From Astyanax mexicanus (Eukaryota; Chordata; Actinopteri; Characiformes; Acestrorhamphidae), in contig NC_064431.1 in the NCBI RefSeq assembly GCF_023375975.1, positions 24,155,001 to 24,219,000 of the forward strand: DNA of 64,000 nucleotides. The letters run 5' to 3'. A model generated the notes under the pieces. That model did no database searches, was not told the origin of the DNA, and saw only the letters and a program-made list of their open reading frames with translations. The translations under genes were made by a program, and so were the position numbers. This document shows positions 33,013 to 43,990 of this stretch, one piece after another; position 1 is the first letter of the stretch, and each line of letters opens with the position of its first letter.

Positions 33013-33570
33013 CAGGGGTTGGACAATGAAACTGAAACACACAGGGTTTAGACCACAATAATTTATTGTGGTGACGGACAGTTCCGGTGGAAACAGGAGA
33101 GTTGAGGTGCACATTGAATTCTGCCGTGATTTCGGCAGCCGTGGTTTTATGTTTTTTGGATACAATCCGGGTTAGCACCCGAACATCCCTTTCAGACAGC
33201 TTCCTCTTACAGCATCCACAGTTAATCCTGTTGGATGTGGTTGGTCCTTCTTGGTGGTATGCTGACATTACCCTGGATACCGTAGCTTTGGATACATCAC
33301 AAAGCTTGCTGTTTTGGTCACAGATGCGCCAGCAAGACGTGCACCAACAATTTGTCCTCTTTTGAACTCTGGTATGTCACCCATAATGTTGTGTGCATTG
33401 CAATATTTTGAGCAAAACTGTGCTCTTACCCTTTTGATTGAACCTTCACACTCTGCTCTTACTGGTGCAATGTGCAATTAATGAAGATTGGCCACCAGGC
33501 TGCTCCAATTTAGCCATGAAACCTCCCACTCTAAAATGACAGGTGTTTCAGTTTCATTGTCCAACCCCTG
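33013..33570 (-). mobile_element. Complete Tc1-like deletion derivative with TA flanks
   Basis: The termini caggggttggacaatgaaac and gtttcattgtccaacccctg are perfect inverted repeats flanked by TA (33011-33012, 33571-33572). At 558 bp it is far below the roughly 1.6 kb of autonomous Tc1 elements. It keeps the code for the DNA-binding half of the transposase and lacks the catalytic half, as at 7411-7899. The two are therefore copies of an established deleted subfamily. Confidence 0.92.
33030..33477 (-). pseudogene. Truncated Tc1-like transposase, frameshifted
   Basis: Reads from the same start as the 157-codon frame at 7875. A one-base loss near 33304-33306 (caaagcttgctg against caaagacgtgctg) shifts the frame after the TKTA of the first helix-turn-helix. 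The rest (SAYHQEGPTTSNRINCG, RKLSERDVRVLTRIVSKKH) continues in another frame into the inverted repeat. Confidence 0.85.
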
Positions 33571-33606
33571 TATTGTGTTTAGTTGTTCAAATGCCAGGGA
33601 TATCAA

Positions 33607-34000
33607 CAGGGTTCATACACATTTTAACCAATACATTTCCATGTTTTTTTTCATGACTTTTCCATGCCTTCAAGGCAAATTTTCATGACCATACGATTTT
33701 TAAAACATCAGTGAGGACATAAAGAATCAACTAAAACTACATTAAAATGGATTATATTATGCCTAAAATAAATCAAATAAAATGTTGACAAACAATCTTT
33801 CAATAATTAAATGTCTCAGATCCTGAGAACTTCATTGTGTTCTGCTTAAATTACTGAATTAACTCTTAGCTGATGTATTTGTTAGCTCAAAATAGATTTT
33901 CTCCATCGATAAACACAAAGATTTGTAGACCAAATTTCCCAGATTTTTCCAAAACTTTCTGGGTATTTTTATTTTTCCAAATCTTTCGTTTCATAAAATA
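33607..34000 (-). repeat. Interspersed repeat starting 'cagggttcatacacatttt'
   Basis: Inverted copy of 14806-15275. Shared blocks are catgaccatacgatttttaa, aaacacaaagatttgtagac and agctgatgtatttgttagct. It starts 36 bp after the Tc1 element. Confidence 0.65.
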
Positions 34001-34009
34001 GCTATTTGT

Positions 34010-34262
34010 CCACTAATTATGCACTTAGGGTGCACGTTTCCATGGAGATATACATAAAACACAACAGTGAGTGGAAGTGGAGGAGCTACTGAACGCGTCA
34101 TATGTCATGTGACAGAGAAAGCCTAAAAAAAAAAAAAACAACTCACTGTTCCTCCTGTTTTTTCAATTGCAGTCCAGGTGCAAGAGTTTTACCACTGAGT
34201 AGAAGTGTGAAATATTTTTCCAGACTTCCTCCTAAAGAACTAATCCCATCCGGATAGGGCTT
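34010..34262 (-). mobile_element. TIR element, 'ccatccggatagggctta' family, inverted copy
   Basis: Partner of 25803-26262, with gtggaagtggaggagctact, catgtgacagagaaagc, ttttttcaattgcagtcc and the end ccatccggatagggcttaag. Confidence 0.7.
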
Positions 34263-35359
34263 AAGATTTTTAAATTTATCTTAATTTATTTATTAAGATT
34301 TTTTATTTACAAAAATAGGGGAACATTGATTTAAGGGTGAGCATACGCTAAAATAACAAACATAACCAACTAACAAACAAAGAAATCTAACTGAATCTGC
34401 AAAATAAAGGGAAAAAAAATAACACAAACTAAAAAATACACAAACTACCTAGGTACACTACTAACTAGGTCAGGAAAGGGGAGGAGCCCTGAACTTTTCT
34501 TCCAGGGTCAACTTTTATTTCCTGGACATTTTATAGAGGGTGCCAATTAAGGTGCCATTTAAATAAATAAAAAAAAAAAACACACAAATAGCACAGACAG
34601 GCACAGGAAAGAAAAAAAAACGACCAGGGGTAGCATTTCTCAAAAACGACAGCAAGAATAGAGAGAAATTGACAAAACTACAGAAATGTACTTAAATAAA
34701 TTTGTATTTCTACGTTTAAATTAAGTCTAAAGGCTATTAAAGTGATATCACTTGGAACAGGTATGCTGCCATACTCTTCCAATTCTTCTTCTTTTTCTTC
34801 TTCTTCTTTTTTAAATAAAGAAATATCCTTTTCACACACAGTTCCTTTATAAAACGTCTGTTTTGTTGGACATCTTATCTTCCTCGCACGTTGTTACGCC
34901 ACGTGTCGATGCCATCGGGTCACATAGGGCTTCGCAGCGTTTAAAAGAGCTCCGTTTCTCTGCCCGCTTTGTCTTTGTGTGGGCTAGCCGATGCCCAAGG
35001 TCACCAACCACATAAAGAAAGATTATTGCAACAATCTGCTCGGAGCACCGAGGTGTGGGCGGGTTAGCAAACTGTTTTACTAGCTAATGCTAAAGCGCCA
35101 TTAAAAAAAACTCTACCTCAGAACCCGGCCCCGCCCCTGTTACACTCAGTCCTGTTACGAGGTGACTTTCAACACCACTTAGCGCAGTAAAGAGAAGGAG
35201 AAACCTGACGGATAAAAACTGCAGGAGGTCAGAAGTTCAGGCGACCAATCAAGTGCTTGCTTGATAAGCTGGTTGGCCCGATGCTGCAGTGCTGACTGCG
35301 TTCTAAATAAAAACTCATTAATCTGAGCCGCGCGCTATCGACGCACGTCTGGTGTGTCT
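34263..35359. other. No gene recognised; GC-richer at 34860-35340
   Basis: A-rich sequence is followed by a CpG-bearing part (gttacgccacgtgtcgatgc contains CACGTG). A TTC-rich run lies near 34785-34812. I cannot assign the GC-richer part; it could be a decayed element or a regulatory island. Confidence 0.35.
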
Positions 35360-35367
35360 ACTGTGAG

Positions 35368-35620
35368 TTTTTTTTTTCCTTTCTTTCTTTCTCTTTCTTT
35401 TTTTTTTTTTTTTGCTATGCACATATTTCAGTGTGCTTGGGTTTAGTCCTCTCTCGTTTTCTTCGAAAAAAAAAAAAAAAATGTGTTCAAAAAAAGTGTG
35501 AGGAGTGTGAGGATAGATTTTTTTTTTTTTTTGCCATACGTTCCATTTTTGCTTTGGAAAAAAAAAAATGGAAAGGTCAGCAAAGAAGTTAAAACCAACT
35601 GAAAAAAAAACAGTTGGTTT
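35368..35620. repeat. T- and A-tract cluster with a perfect small hairpin
   Basis: Alternating long T and A tracts. 35592-35601 (aaaccaactg) and 35611-35620 (cagttggttt) pair perfectly around a loop of nine A. The lysine-rich and phenylalanine-rich 115-codon antisense frame is an artefact. Confidence 0.85.
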
Positions 35621-35729
35621 GATTTGTGTTTGTACCTTCTGCTGAATATCAGTAAACATACGCACAGTAATTAAGTTCTGGTTTTAATAACGAGGCCCTA
35701 GAATGTAGAATTAAAAAAATATATTTATA

Positions 35730-36181
35730 CAGCTGTAGAAAAAAAAAAAAAGAAAACAAATTAACAGACCACTTCAGTTTCTGAATCAGTTTCTTTGATT
35801 TTGCTATTTATAGGTTTGATATGTTTGAGTAAATTCCAAATAAAAATATTGTCATTTAGAGCATTTATTTGCAGAAAATGAGAAATGGCTGAAATAAGTT
35901 CAGAAATCAATATTTGGTGGAATAACCCTGAGTTTTAATCACAGTTTTCATGCATCTTGGCATCATGTTCTCCTCCACGAGTCTTACACACTGCTTTTGG
36001 ATAACTTTATTATGCTGCTTTACTCCTGGTGCAAAAATTCAAGCAGTTCAGCTTGGTTTGATGTCTTGTGATCATCCATCTTCCTCTTGATTGAATTCCA
36101 AAGGGTTTCAATTTGATAAAAATATAAATAAATAAAAAAACTCAACAATTTTAAATGGTCTCTTATTTTTTTGCAGAGCTA
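35730..36181 (-). mobile_element. Tc1-like element remnant with both ends near
   Basis: The left end cagctgtagaaaaaa follows TA, and the right end ttttttgcagagct precedes TA-rich sequence; both are degenerate inverted ends. The body matches 9148-9475 and the inverse of 39065-39460. It is shorter than autonomous elements. Confidence 0.8.
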
Positions 36182-36473
36182 TATATACTGTATTTTAACT
36201 TGTTAGTGTTGTATAACATAGCTGTGAAACGGGCTAATTCCAAAAAACCCAAAACTGTTACATCACAGTCTTGACTTGTTTGAACTTTGGACTTGATACA
36301 GTAGAACACAGTGGATCAACACCAGCAGATGACATGTCTCTCCAAACAAATCATCACTGATTGGTGGAAACTTCACACTAGACCTCAAGCAGTTTGGACT
36401 GTGTGTCTCTCCACCAAAACTCTTCCTCCAGACTCTGATCCCTTCATTTACAAATGAAATGTAAAATTTACTG

Positions 36474-36659
36474 ATGATCAGGGATGGTTTGGAGAGACAT
36501 GTCTGTCATCTGCTGGTGTTGGTCCACTGTGTTATTTATGGAGATGCGGATTTCATTTTCCAGCAGGACTTGGCACACTGCCCACACTACCAAAAGCACC
36601 AATTGGTCTTATATGATATTCTAATTTTCAACAATAAAAGATATAAACCTTTAAAATAG
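36474..36659 (+). pseudogene. Tc1-like transposase fragment (GDADFIFQQDLA)
   Basis: 61 codons contain the FQQD motif around a catalytic aspartate, followed by a diverged sequence. There is no first aspartate or final glutamate in frame. It is a fossil inside the split repeat. Confidence 0.7.
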
Positions 36660-36686
36660 ATCACTCTGTGTGTAATACATCTATAT

Positions 36687-37214
36687 TAGGGGTGGGCGAT
36701 ATGGCCCTAAAATTATATCACGATATTTCATGGTATTTTCGCGATAGCGATACTCTTGGCGATATTACAAAACACTGAATGAAAAAAAAATATTTCTAGA
36801 ATACACTACTACTTTATTATTGAATATGATATAATATGGCACACCTCTAACTGAGAGATTAAAAAAATACTAAAAAAAAAAAAAAAAGGAATTTTATTTT
36901 TAAGATTTTTGTAACAGAAGTCAATGAACCAGAATGTCATGATACTAAAAATAATGCACTCCATATATCTCCATATATCCTGAATTAAAGTAAAATAAAT
37001 TATACTGGACAGATATAATCTGTCTCTAGTAGATATATAACGAGAAATGAGAAAAGTGTGAATTTTTCTTTTGCTAAAAACAGGACAAAATAGCACCCTG
37101 ATGTAATAATTAGGGGTGGGTAATATGCCACGATATTTGAGGGTATAATATCGTTTACGATATTCAAAAATGTTGGCGATATTATTGCGCACGATACGAT
37201 ATGGCACACCCCTA
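36687..37214. mobile_element. hAT-type MITE with exact 8-bp duplication, nested
   Basis: The termini taggggtgggcgatatgg and gatatggcacacccctaa pair over taggggtg/caccccta. The flanking atctatat is exact on both sides (36679-36686, 37215-37222). A related element with its own exact duplication lies at 61548-61938. The interior contains a second taggggtgggtaatatg block at 37111, pointing to an inner rearrangement or a tail duplication. Confidence 0.88.
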
Positions 37215-37262
37215 ATCTATATAATATCTAAGTTTCACATTTTGATCTGAGTTACTAAAAGA

Positions 37263-37814
37263 AACTTTTCAACCGTGTGTGTTCAGAAAGGTGCTGATGT
37301 AATGTCGGGCTGTCAGTGTATCTGTGTAATAAAGACCAAATAAAATTTAATTCAAGGCCGAGCAGTAATTTTTTTTTTAAAGGTTTTTAAGGTTAACTGC
37401 TTGCAAATACTAATTTTCAAAAACGATGATCCATCCTCGGTTGTCAAATTTGTTATAGTAAAGCAGCAGAAGTTCGTAAAGTTTTACCCATTATAAAGCT
37501 GGGGCTGTATATAGCTTTTTTTTTTTTTTTTTTTTAGAATTAATTCTTCTATACAGGCATATGGCATAGCTGTAGGTAGCAAGTGTTTAGATCTATCTCC
37601 AGCTCTGCTCCTGGAGAGCTTCCTTCAAGCAGACTTTGGACCCAACCGAGTTCAGCCCACCTGCGCCAACTAATTACTGCCTTCAGAAGATGCTGTTTGG
37701 CTTGGGTTTGAGTTGGGTTTAATCTGTAGGATGGTAGGTCTCCAGACAGGAGGTTTGGAGAACATTGGCTTCGGATGTCTGAATATGTTTAAAAGACATT
37801 TTTAAATGTCTAGA
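37263..37814. other. No gene; possible dispersed repeat at 37590-37770
   Basis: The phrase ctccagctctgctcctggag (a hairpin) and ggatggtaggtctccagaca are, from memory, frequent in fish repeats. No second copy lies in this window. The T run is at 37516-37535. Confidence 0.4.
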
Positions 37815-37920
37815 TTAGGGGGCGCCGAGTGGTCGGTTGCTGGTTCGAGATTGCTGGGTTAAATCCCGGTCATGCAGCTTGCCATCAGCTGCCAGAGCCC
37901 TGAGAGAGCACGATTTGGAT
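37815..37920 (+). mobile_element. SINE 5' head fragment
   Basis: Starts gggggcgccgagtggtcgg, contains gggttaaatcccggtcatgc (altered B box) and ccctgagagagcac, then stops. It preserves the presumed 5' end better than other copies. Confidence 0.78.
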
Positions 37921-37929
37921 TTACTTAGC

Positions 37930-38090
37930 TTAGCTTTACGGCTGAATTAGAAGGAAAACGCGGTTAGCCACTTAAAATGCGCCTTATAATCCGGTGCGTC
38001 TTATATATGAAAATAGACCAGAAAATATATTTTCGTCGATAGTGCACCTTATAATCCGGTGCGTCTTATAATGTGAAAAATCTGCTAACT
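37930..38090. mobile_element. GCGCCTTATA-family terminus
   Basis: Two sub-terminal repeats (cgccttataatccggtgcgt; caccttataatccggtgcgt) and the end cttataatgtgaaaaa. It supplies the right terminus missing from the copy at 28168. Confidence 0.7.
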
Positions 38091-38344
38091 GTACAAATAA
38101 AAGGAATCTGAGGGCAAAACAGTTACAAGCTCGTACACCTACAGGTTTCGCTTGATTTCCAAGTCAAGGTTCACCTCAGGGTCTGTATACAGTATGTGGA
38201 ATGGATGTTTGTGTTTGCAGGTATCAGCTGGTGTATGATGAGTGTCTGTACTGGTGTTCAATATGTATCAACTAATCATGAGAAACAGAACAAGACACCT
38301 GTAATGAGGAAAACTGCAGCGTACAGCACAAACACTCTGTTTAT

Positions 38345-38382
<38 letters not shown>

Positions 38383-38557
38383 TCTCTCTCTCTCTTTCTC
38401 TGACAGTGTCTGTAGGGGTTTATGTAAGTCGGTGTTTTGCAGGCAGTCTGAAGAAGCGTTGATTCAGCTTTTCTCCATCAGCCTTCTAGAACCTGAGTTG
38501 AGTTTTAGATTTCTGCAGTGCAACTGCGGAACCCGGCTCTTTAGAGGGTAGACGCAG

Positions 38558-38595
<38 letters not shown>

Positions 38596-39064
38596 CTCAT
38601 ACCACTAAGAGCCAGCAGAGGGGGGAAACTGACCAAAACCCAGACCAAGACTTGCTAGTCTGACACTTGCGAAACAGGTGGATCTGTAACAAAAAAAAAA
38701 ATATATATATATTTTTTTTTTGACCACAGACCCCATGACCTCATTCCACAGTTTATAATCCCTGAATACACTCCAACAAACCAATAACACACTGTGTATT
38801 AAATAACCAGCATACCAATGAAAACACTCATATACTGTGGCAGTATAGTGTGGAAGGGCCTAGAAGCTCACGGGGGAGCTCTCAGCATGCTCAGGGGTTG
38901 CTCTTTTTCTTTGGGTCGGGATATTTAGGGGTTATATTATGTTGATTTGTGTGTGATGATGCTACCAGCATATGTTTATTCCTGTTTATTCCTATTAGAC
39001 AAATCTTGAACTTTGGTATATTGGCAGTTAAATGCAAGATCTAAATCATATTAATTACAGCTTC
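38091..39064. repeat. Unique sequence with (CT)n, (CA)n and AT runs
   Basis: (TC)n at 38349-38398, (CA)n at 38561-38594 and an A/AT/T run at 38689-38720. No gene. The 88-codon frame at 38196-38462 contains the LSLSLS run and is not supported. Confidence 0.6.
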
Positions 39065-39460
39065 ATAAAAATAATAATAGACCACTTAAAAATGGTGAGT
39101 TTCTTGGATTTTACCAAATTGAAAACCTCTGGAATATAATCAAACAGAAAATGGATGATCACCAAGTAACCAAACCAAACTGAACTGCTTGATTTTTTGC
39201 ACCAGGAGTGAGTAGAATAAAGTTATCCAAAAGCAGCGTGTAAGACTGGTGGAGGAGAACATGATGCCAAGATGCATAAAAACTGGGATTAAAACCAGGG
39301 TTATTCCACCAAATTTTGAGAAATTTGGGAGAAATGTTGTCTGTAGTTTATAGAATAAAACAATTATTTTTCATTTCACTCAAACATAAACCTATAAATA
39401 GCTAAATCAGAGAAACTGATTCAGAAACTGAAGTGGTCTCTTTATTTTAAGTGTTTATAT
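39065..39460 (+). mobile_element. Tc1-like element remnant, plus orientation
   Basis: Inverse of 9148-9475 and 35730-36181. Ends near tagaccacttaaaaatgg and gaagtggtctctttatttta, which are inverted. The plus strand reads degenerate transposase words such as CKTGGGEHDAKM with stops between. Confidence 0.82.
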
Positions 39461-40494
39461 AGAATTGATATTTAATATTTATGTAATCGTATGGAAAATT
39501 ATCAGTTCTAGGTCTAAGGTCTAAATAAAAAAAAAAAACATAGTCAGTGGTGGTAGTGGATGGTGGGCTGTTGAATTTGTGGCAGGTGACATTGAGAGGC
39601 CATTGGTGGAACTTTCCTTAGTGTCTGACAGTGATGGGCAGGTGGCAGGTGGCAGGTGGCACATCTGTGGTGTTTGAGAAAACCATAGATTTCCTTACTG
39701 TACTTCACATCTTACTGTGTGAGGTATTATACTGTATAAAGAGCCAAGGAACACACACACAGAAACTCTACACAATCTCCAGCTCCAGTATTAGCATCGG
39801 CGCTAGTATTGCTAATGCTTTGATTGGTAATTATCCACAGTAAAATGTGACTTCACTGTGGGATATTGTGTTTTTTTGCTGTTTTATTTTAAGACCCACT
39901 GTGTTCCTTTTTCTTCAGACGTTTCCCGAGCTTTTGTGCTCGCTGAATAAAGTTAGCGTGGTTGGAAAGTTCTGGTCCATTGTAGCCCAGTCTCTTCCAT
40001 ACAGAGGGAAGATAATAGGGCGGCTGGGAGCAACAGGCATGCAGGTTTTATTATGCAACTCGGTGTAATCAGCAGGGTTACGACGCCTCAGTGATCACAG
40101 CAGGGCTTTGTTAGGCTCTGTAATGGGGAGTTCTCTGGGACGTTTTTTGTTTTTTTTTACGGATTGTGTGAAAAACTTCTGGAGAACTTTTGCTTTTTCC
40201 TGTATTAGCGCTATATCATGTCTCCGGTTATATGAGATGACTGGGGTTATATGGATTTGACCTGCTACACTATAACTACGGTATACGGACACAAATCTAT
40301 TAAAAAAAACTATACCCAGACTATATGATCAAAGCTGAGGGGCTCTTCTTTCACACTGGGCTATTGACGTTAGCCTAAGGCTAGCTCTGCGTTCTGGAAC
40401 TTTTTTATTGAAACTTTGTGTATTGCATCATTGCTAACGCTATAAGTTAATGTTTAGATCATATAATCAATTTCTTGCTTTTTTTTTGTCATTT
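39461..40494. other. Unique sequence
   Basis: A short ggcaggtggcaggtggc tandem lies at 39638-39660. 39880-40110 is higher in complexity and includes a 73-codon frame without features. No gene recognised. Confidence 0.4.
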
Positions 40495-40819
40495 TTCACT
40501 AGTGACGCCACAACTCAAGGTGGGTAAAGACTAGCACATGCCTCCTCCGACAGTAGCATCACTTTGCACTCGGAAGAAAAGCGCAGCGACTCGGTTCCGA
40601 TACATCAGCTCACAGACGCAGCCTTGTGCTGATCATCATCACCCTTTGGAGTGATGAGGGTAAAAAGTGCCATCTGCCTACCCATAGAAAGAGAGCAAGG
40701 CCAATTGTGCTCTCTCAGGGCTCCGGCAGCTGATGGCAAGCAGCATAACCAGGATTTGAACCAGCGATTTTCGGATCATAGTGGCAGTGCTGTAGACTGC
40801 TGAACCGATTGGCGCCCCT
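40495..40819 (-). mobile_element. SINE, minus strand, with 5' end
   Basis: Runs from cactagtgacgccacaactc to accgattggcgcccc. The inverted head gatcatagtggcagtgct and aggatttgaaccagcgattt (B box with one change) are present. The 3' tail is missing. Confidence 0.85.
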
Positions 40820-41239
40820 TTTATATACTGTCATGTTATTGGGCCACTACATAGATAGAGTATTTTTTTTTTAAATCTTTTTAAAATCTTATTATTGTAA
40901 AAAAAAAAGACTCTAGAGGCAAGTGTGCAATAATCATAATTAAAGCGTAATATGATTGTGCAGATTAAATGGTTCCCATTTAATGCTAGGTGCTTATTTC
41001 ATCTGTTTAGGAATGGGGGGAGACCAAATTACTGGAAACCGAGCATCGGATTACCATTTCAGAAACATATTTTAATTTACTGATAAAATCTAATTAAAAA
41101 CTTCATGAACAGTTTATAGCGTTTGACTTAGTAGTGCACAAAAATTTTTTTTTTAGCTTGTTATGGCTGCTGCGCCTGCGCACATCTCCACAACAAGCAG
41201 GCTTATAGCAGGCTTAATTGTTGAATGGGCATCATGATT
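40820..41239. other. No feature recognised
   Basis: A+T-rich sequence with A and T tracts. Confidence 0.4.
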
Positions 41240-41390
41240 AGCGCTCCGACACATGTGAAGTGAGCCACCGTCTCTTTTTGATCTGCTGCTGATGTAGCTC
41301 GGAGGAAAGCGCAGTGACTTGTTCCAATACATCAGCTCACAGACGCTCTGTGCTGATCGACATCACCCTTTGGAGTGACGTGATAAAAGA
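41240..41390 (-). mobile_element. SINE middle fragment
   Basis: Contains gacacatgtgaagtgagcca, atctgctgctgatgtagct, acatcagctcacagacgctc and catcaccctttggagtga. Confidence 0.8.
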
Positions 41391-42235
41391 GTGGATTAAG
41401 AACACATATATTTATTATTTATGAAACTGAAATAAAAAAAACAATTTTTTTTTTTTTCATTATAGCAGTAGAAGACAACACTGCTATCTAGTGGTCGGGG
41501 TTTAAACACTAAAACACTGTTAAATTTTCAACCAATTTTTACATGGAAAGCTAAAATAATCGATAAAATATATCAATATTTTCTTACACCGCTATTGTGC
41601 AAGTAAATAGTTTGTGTAAATTGCTGTATAGCGCCCCCCTGAGGTAGTTAATGTTAAAATGTTAGCATGTTCATGTTTATACACACATACAAATCTAAAA
41701 AAAGAACTTTGAGTGAGTGCAGGAAGTGACTCTTTCATCCAGAATTCAGACATATTCTGTATTTCAGCGCCGTGTTTCCAGCGCTCAGACCCAGTTATCT
41801 CCTCAGCACAGGCAACTTCACTCTCTCTGCCCTTTTTATTCTTTATCAATCACGCCGCTCATCAGTCCACAGTCGTTTCATACTCCTCACGCAAACCGCC
41901 TGACCCCCTTCTGCGCCGGGCCCACGGGAACAGCAGAAATTAATTAAGCGCATCCTCCTCTCTCACGCTTCCTCAGATGTGATTTAACTGTCTGTCAGGA
42001 GCTTCTTCAAGGTCAGAGTTAAAGAACTGTCTGAGTGACGCTGGAGCTTAAAGTGCAGCACGGCCTCCCGTCCGCTGTAGCGTCCAATCCAGCGCTGAGC
42101 CGCTCGGTACCGCCCAATCCGCCGAGAGCCGGACCCGGACTGCTGGAGCCCCGAGACCAGACCAGACACTCTGGACACACAGCCCCAGATCAACTATTTC
42201 ACATACTGATCACCTGATCTCATAATTATTAAACA
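41391..42235. other. Unique sequence, GC-richer at 41700-42200
   Basis: High-complexity sequence with CpGs and overlapping frames of 60-85 codons on both strands, none recognisable. About 41590-41640 resembles a retroelement-like 'gcgcccccctgagg' word but has no support. Possibly a regulatory island. Confidence 0.35.
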
Positions 42236-42236
42236 C

Positions 42237-42271
<35 letters not shown>

Positions 42272-42272
42272 T
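42236..42272. repeat. (GA)n microsatellite
   Basis: An almost pure GA run next to the long pyrimidine tract. Confidence 0.93.
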
Positions 42273-42282
42273 TACGTCTATT

Positions 42283-42650
42283 TTTTGTTTTCTTTTTAAT
42301 ATTAATTTCTTTTTCTCTCTGTTCTTTCTGAACGTCTTTCTTTCTCTTTAGTTCTGTTCCCTTTATATTCTTTCCTTAATTATTTTTTTACTTTCTTTCT
42401 TTTACTTTCTAATTCCTTTTCTTTTCTTTCTTGCTTTCTCTCTTTTTCTTTAATTTTTCTTCTTTTTTTGCACTTTCTCACTTGTTTCTTTTTCTTTCTT
42501 TCTGTTTTTTCTTTCTTTCTGTCTTTCATTTTTCTATTTCTTTTCTGTAAGAAAGAAAGAAAGAAAGAACAATTAATTTTTATTTTATTTTTTATTTATT
42601 TTGTGTTCTTTCACTTCCTAATTTATTTTCTGTAATGCATCTCGTTAATT

Positions 42651-42693
<43 letters not shown>

Positions 42694-42803
42694 AATTCCT
42701 TTTCTGTAATGTCTCTCTTTCTCTCTTTAATTTTTCTTTCTTTTTTTCTTTCTTTCTGTTGTTTCTTTCTAATTCATTTTCTGTAATGAATCTCTCGTTA
42801 ATC

Positions 42804-42847
<44 letters not shown>

Positions 42848-43175
42848 TTTTCTTTCTTTTACTTTCCAATTTCTTTTTGGTATTCTCTCTCTCTCTCTTT
42901 AATTAGTTTTTCTTTTCTTTCTGTCTTTTACTTTCTAATTCCTTTTCTGTAATGTCTTTCTTTCTTTCATTTTTCTTTCTTTCTTTAAGTTTTTGTAATG
43001 CTTCTCTCTTGTGAATTCCTTTTTTCTTTCACTTTCTAATTCCTTTTCTGTAATTTCCTTCTCTCTCTTTCTCTCTGTTTCTCTCTCTTTTTTATCTTAA
43101 ATGTTTCTTTGTTTATTGTTCTTGCTCATTGTTCTTTTTTTTGTTTACTTCTTTCTTTCTCTGGTGTTTCTCTCT
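42283..43175. repeat. Polypyrimidine tract, CTTT-based, about 0.9 kb
   Basis: Compound (CTTT)n blocks, up to about 45-55 bp pure (for example 42648-42694 and 42803-42847), separated by recurring ttctaattccttttctgtaa spacers. That spacer repeats at least five times, so the tract is a higher-order repeat rather than a simple run. One strand is almost purine-free for hundreds of bases, with one small purine island (42550-42568). Confidence 0.93.
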
Positions 43176-43429
43176 TTTGTGAATTTTAATTTTCAGTAAA
43201 TGGTTCTGTTTAATTTCTTGTACATTACTTTTTTTTTTGCTTAATAAAACCCTTTGAACCAAAGTTTCTAAGACAGGGATTAAACCTAGATATCTCACAT
43301 TTAAAGGGAGATAAAGTCTATTGCTGGGCCTGATCCCTGTCCGGACACCTGCCTTACAGTATCACATGTAACTTTACACACTCAGGAAGTTCATATTCAT
43401 TCATTTTCACTGTATTACTCATCAAACCC

Positions 43430-43830
43430 TTCTCTTTAAGCTGCTGGAACTCTGTTGTTTGGCGCTGTTTGTTTGTGTGCAAACACGATGCGACTATTTG
43501 CGCAGCAATCGTTCAAATTCCCGTCCGCATTAAATATCCGTGTGCGATTCAGCCTCTGTATGTGGAGACACGTCCGCCCGCGTCCCGGGTGCGATCGCCC
43601 GGCTTCGGGAGCGCGGTGGAGTTTAATTAGCGAAGCAATAAAGCGGCGGGGAGGGGAAGCGCAGCACTGTGGCTGAATTACATCTCCATTCCAATGGATG
43701 GCCCATAGCTCTCTCGCCTCCGGTGTCATTGTCTGCTGCAGACGCACCTCTGACAAGTTTTTAATTGCCATAAACTCATGTATATTCATATCAGGCGCCG
43801 GGATATTTTTTTCCCTGTTGATGAAGCCGG
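43430..43830. promoter_or_regulatory. Possible conserved non-coding element
   Basis: A CpG-rich centre (cgcccgcgtcccgggtgcga) is flanked by homeodomain-type words: tttaattagcgaagcaataa, ctgacaagtttttaattgcc, actcatgtatattcatatca. Frames of 73-117 codons on both strands overlap, as in any GC-rich block, and have no domain. I favour regulatory DNA over a gene. Confidence 0.42.
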
Positions 43831-43990
43831 GCTGTACTTCATTACTGCAAATTTCATGTGCGAGCGAGTGTGTGGGAGTGCGTATTCACTCATTTAGTTT
43901 CATCACACACATGCACACTTACACACCTCCTGCCTGAGTAGTTGTTGTAGGCCTCATCAGGCCTAAAATCCATATCAGTATTATTATTTA

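Larger units (their letters stand above)
36290..37262 (+). mobile_element. Tc1-like 'ccagcagga' family copy split by a hAT-type element
   Basis: Left portion 36290-36686 and right portion 37215-37262 join as one element once the insertion is removed (aatacatctatat followed by aatatctaagtttcacat). Within it, 36474-36659 reads GDADFIFQQDLAHC in the plus strand, the second-aspartate region of a Tc1-type DDE transposase. Confidence 0.78.

Noticed and set aside
43436..43789. 117-codon antisense frame in a CpG-rich block
   Set aside because: Competing frames on the other strand and absence of any domain; better explained as GC-rich regulatory DNA.
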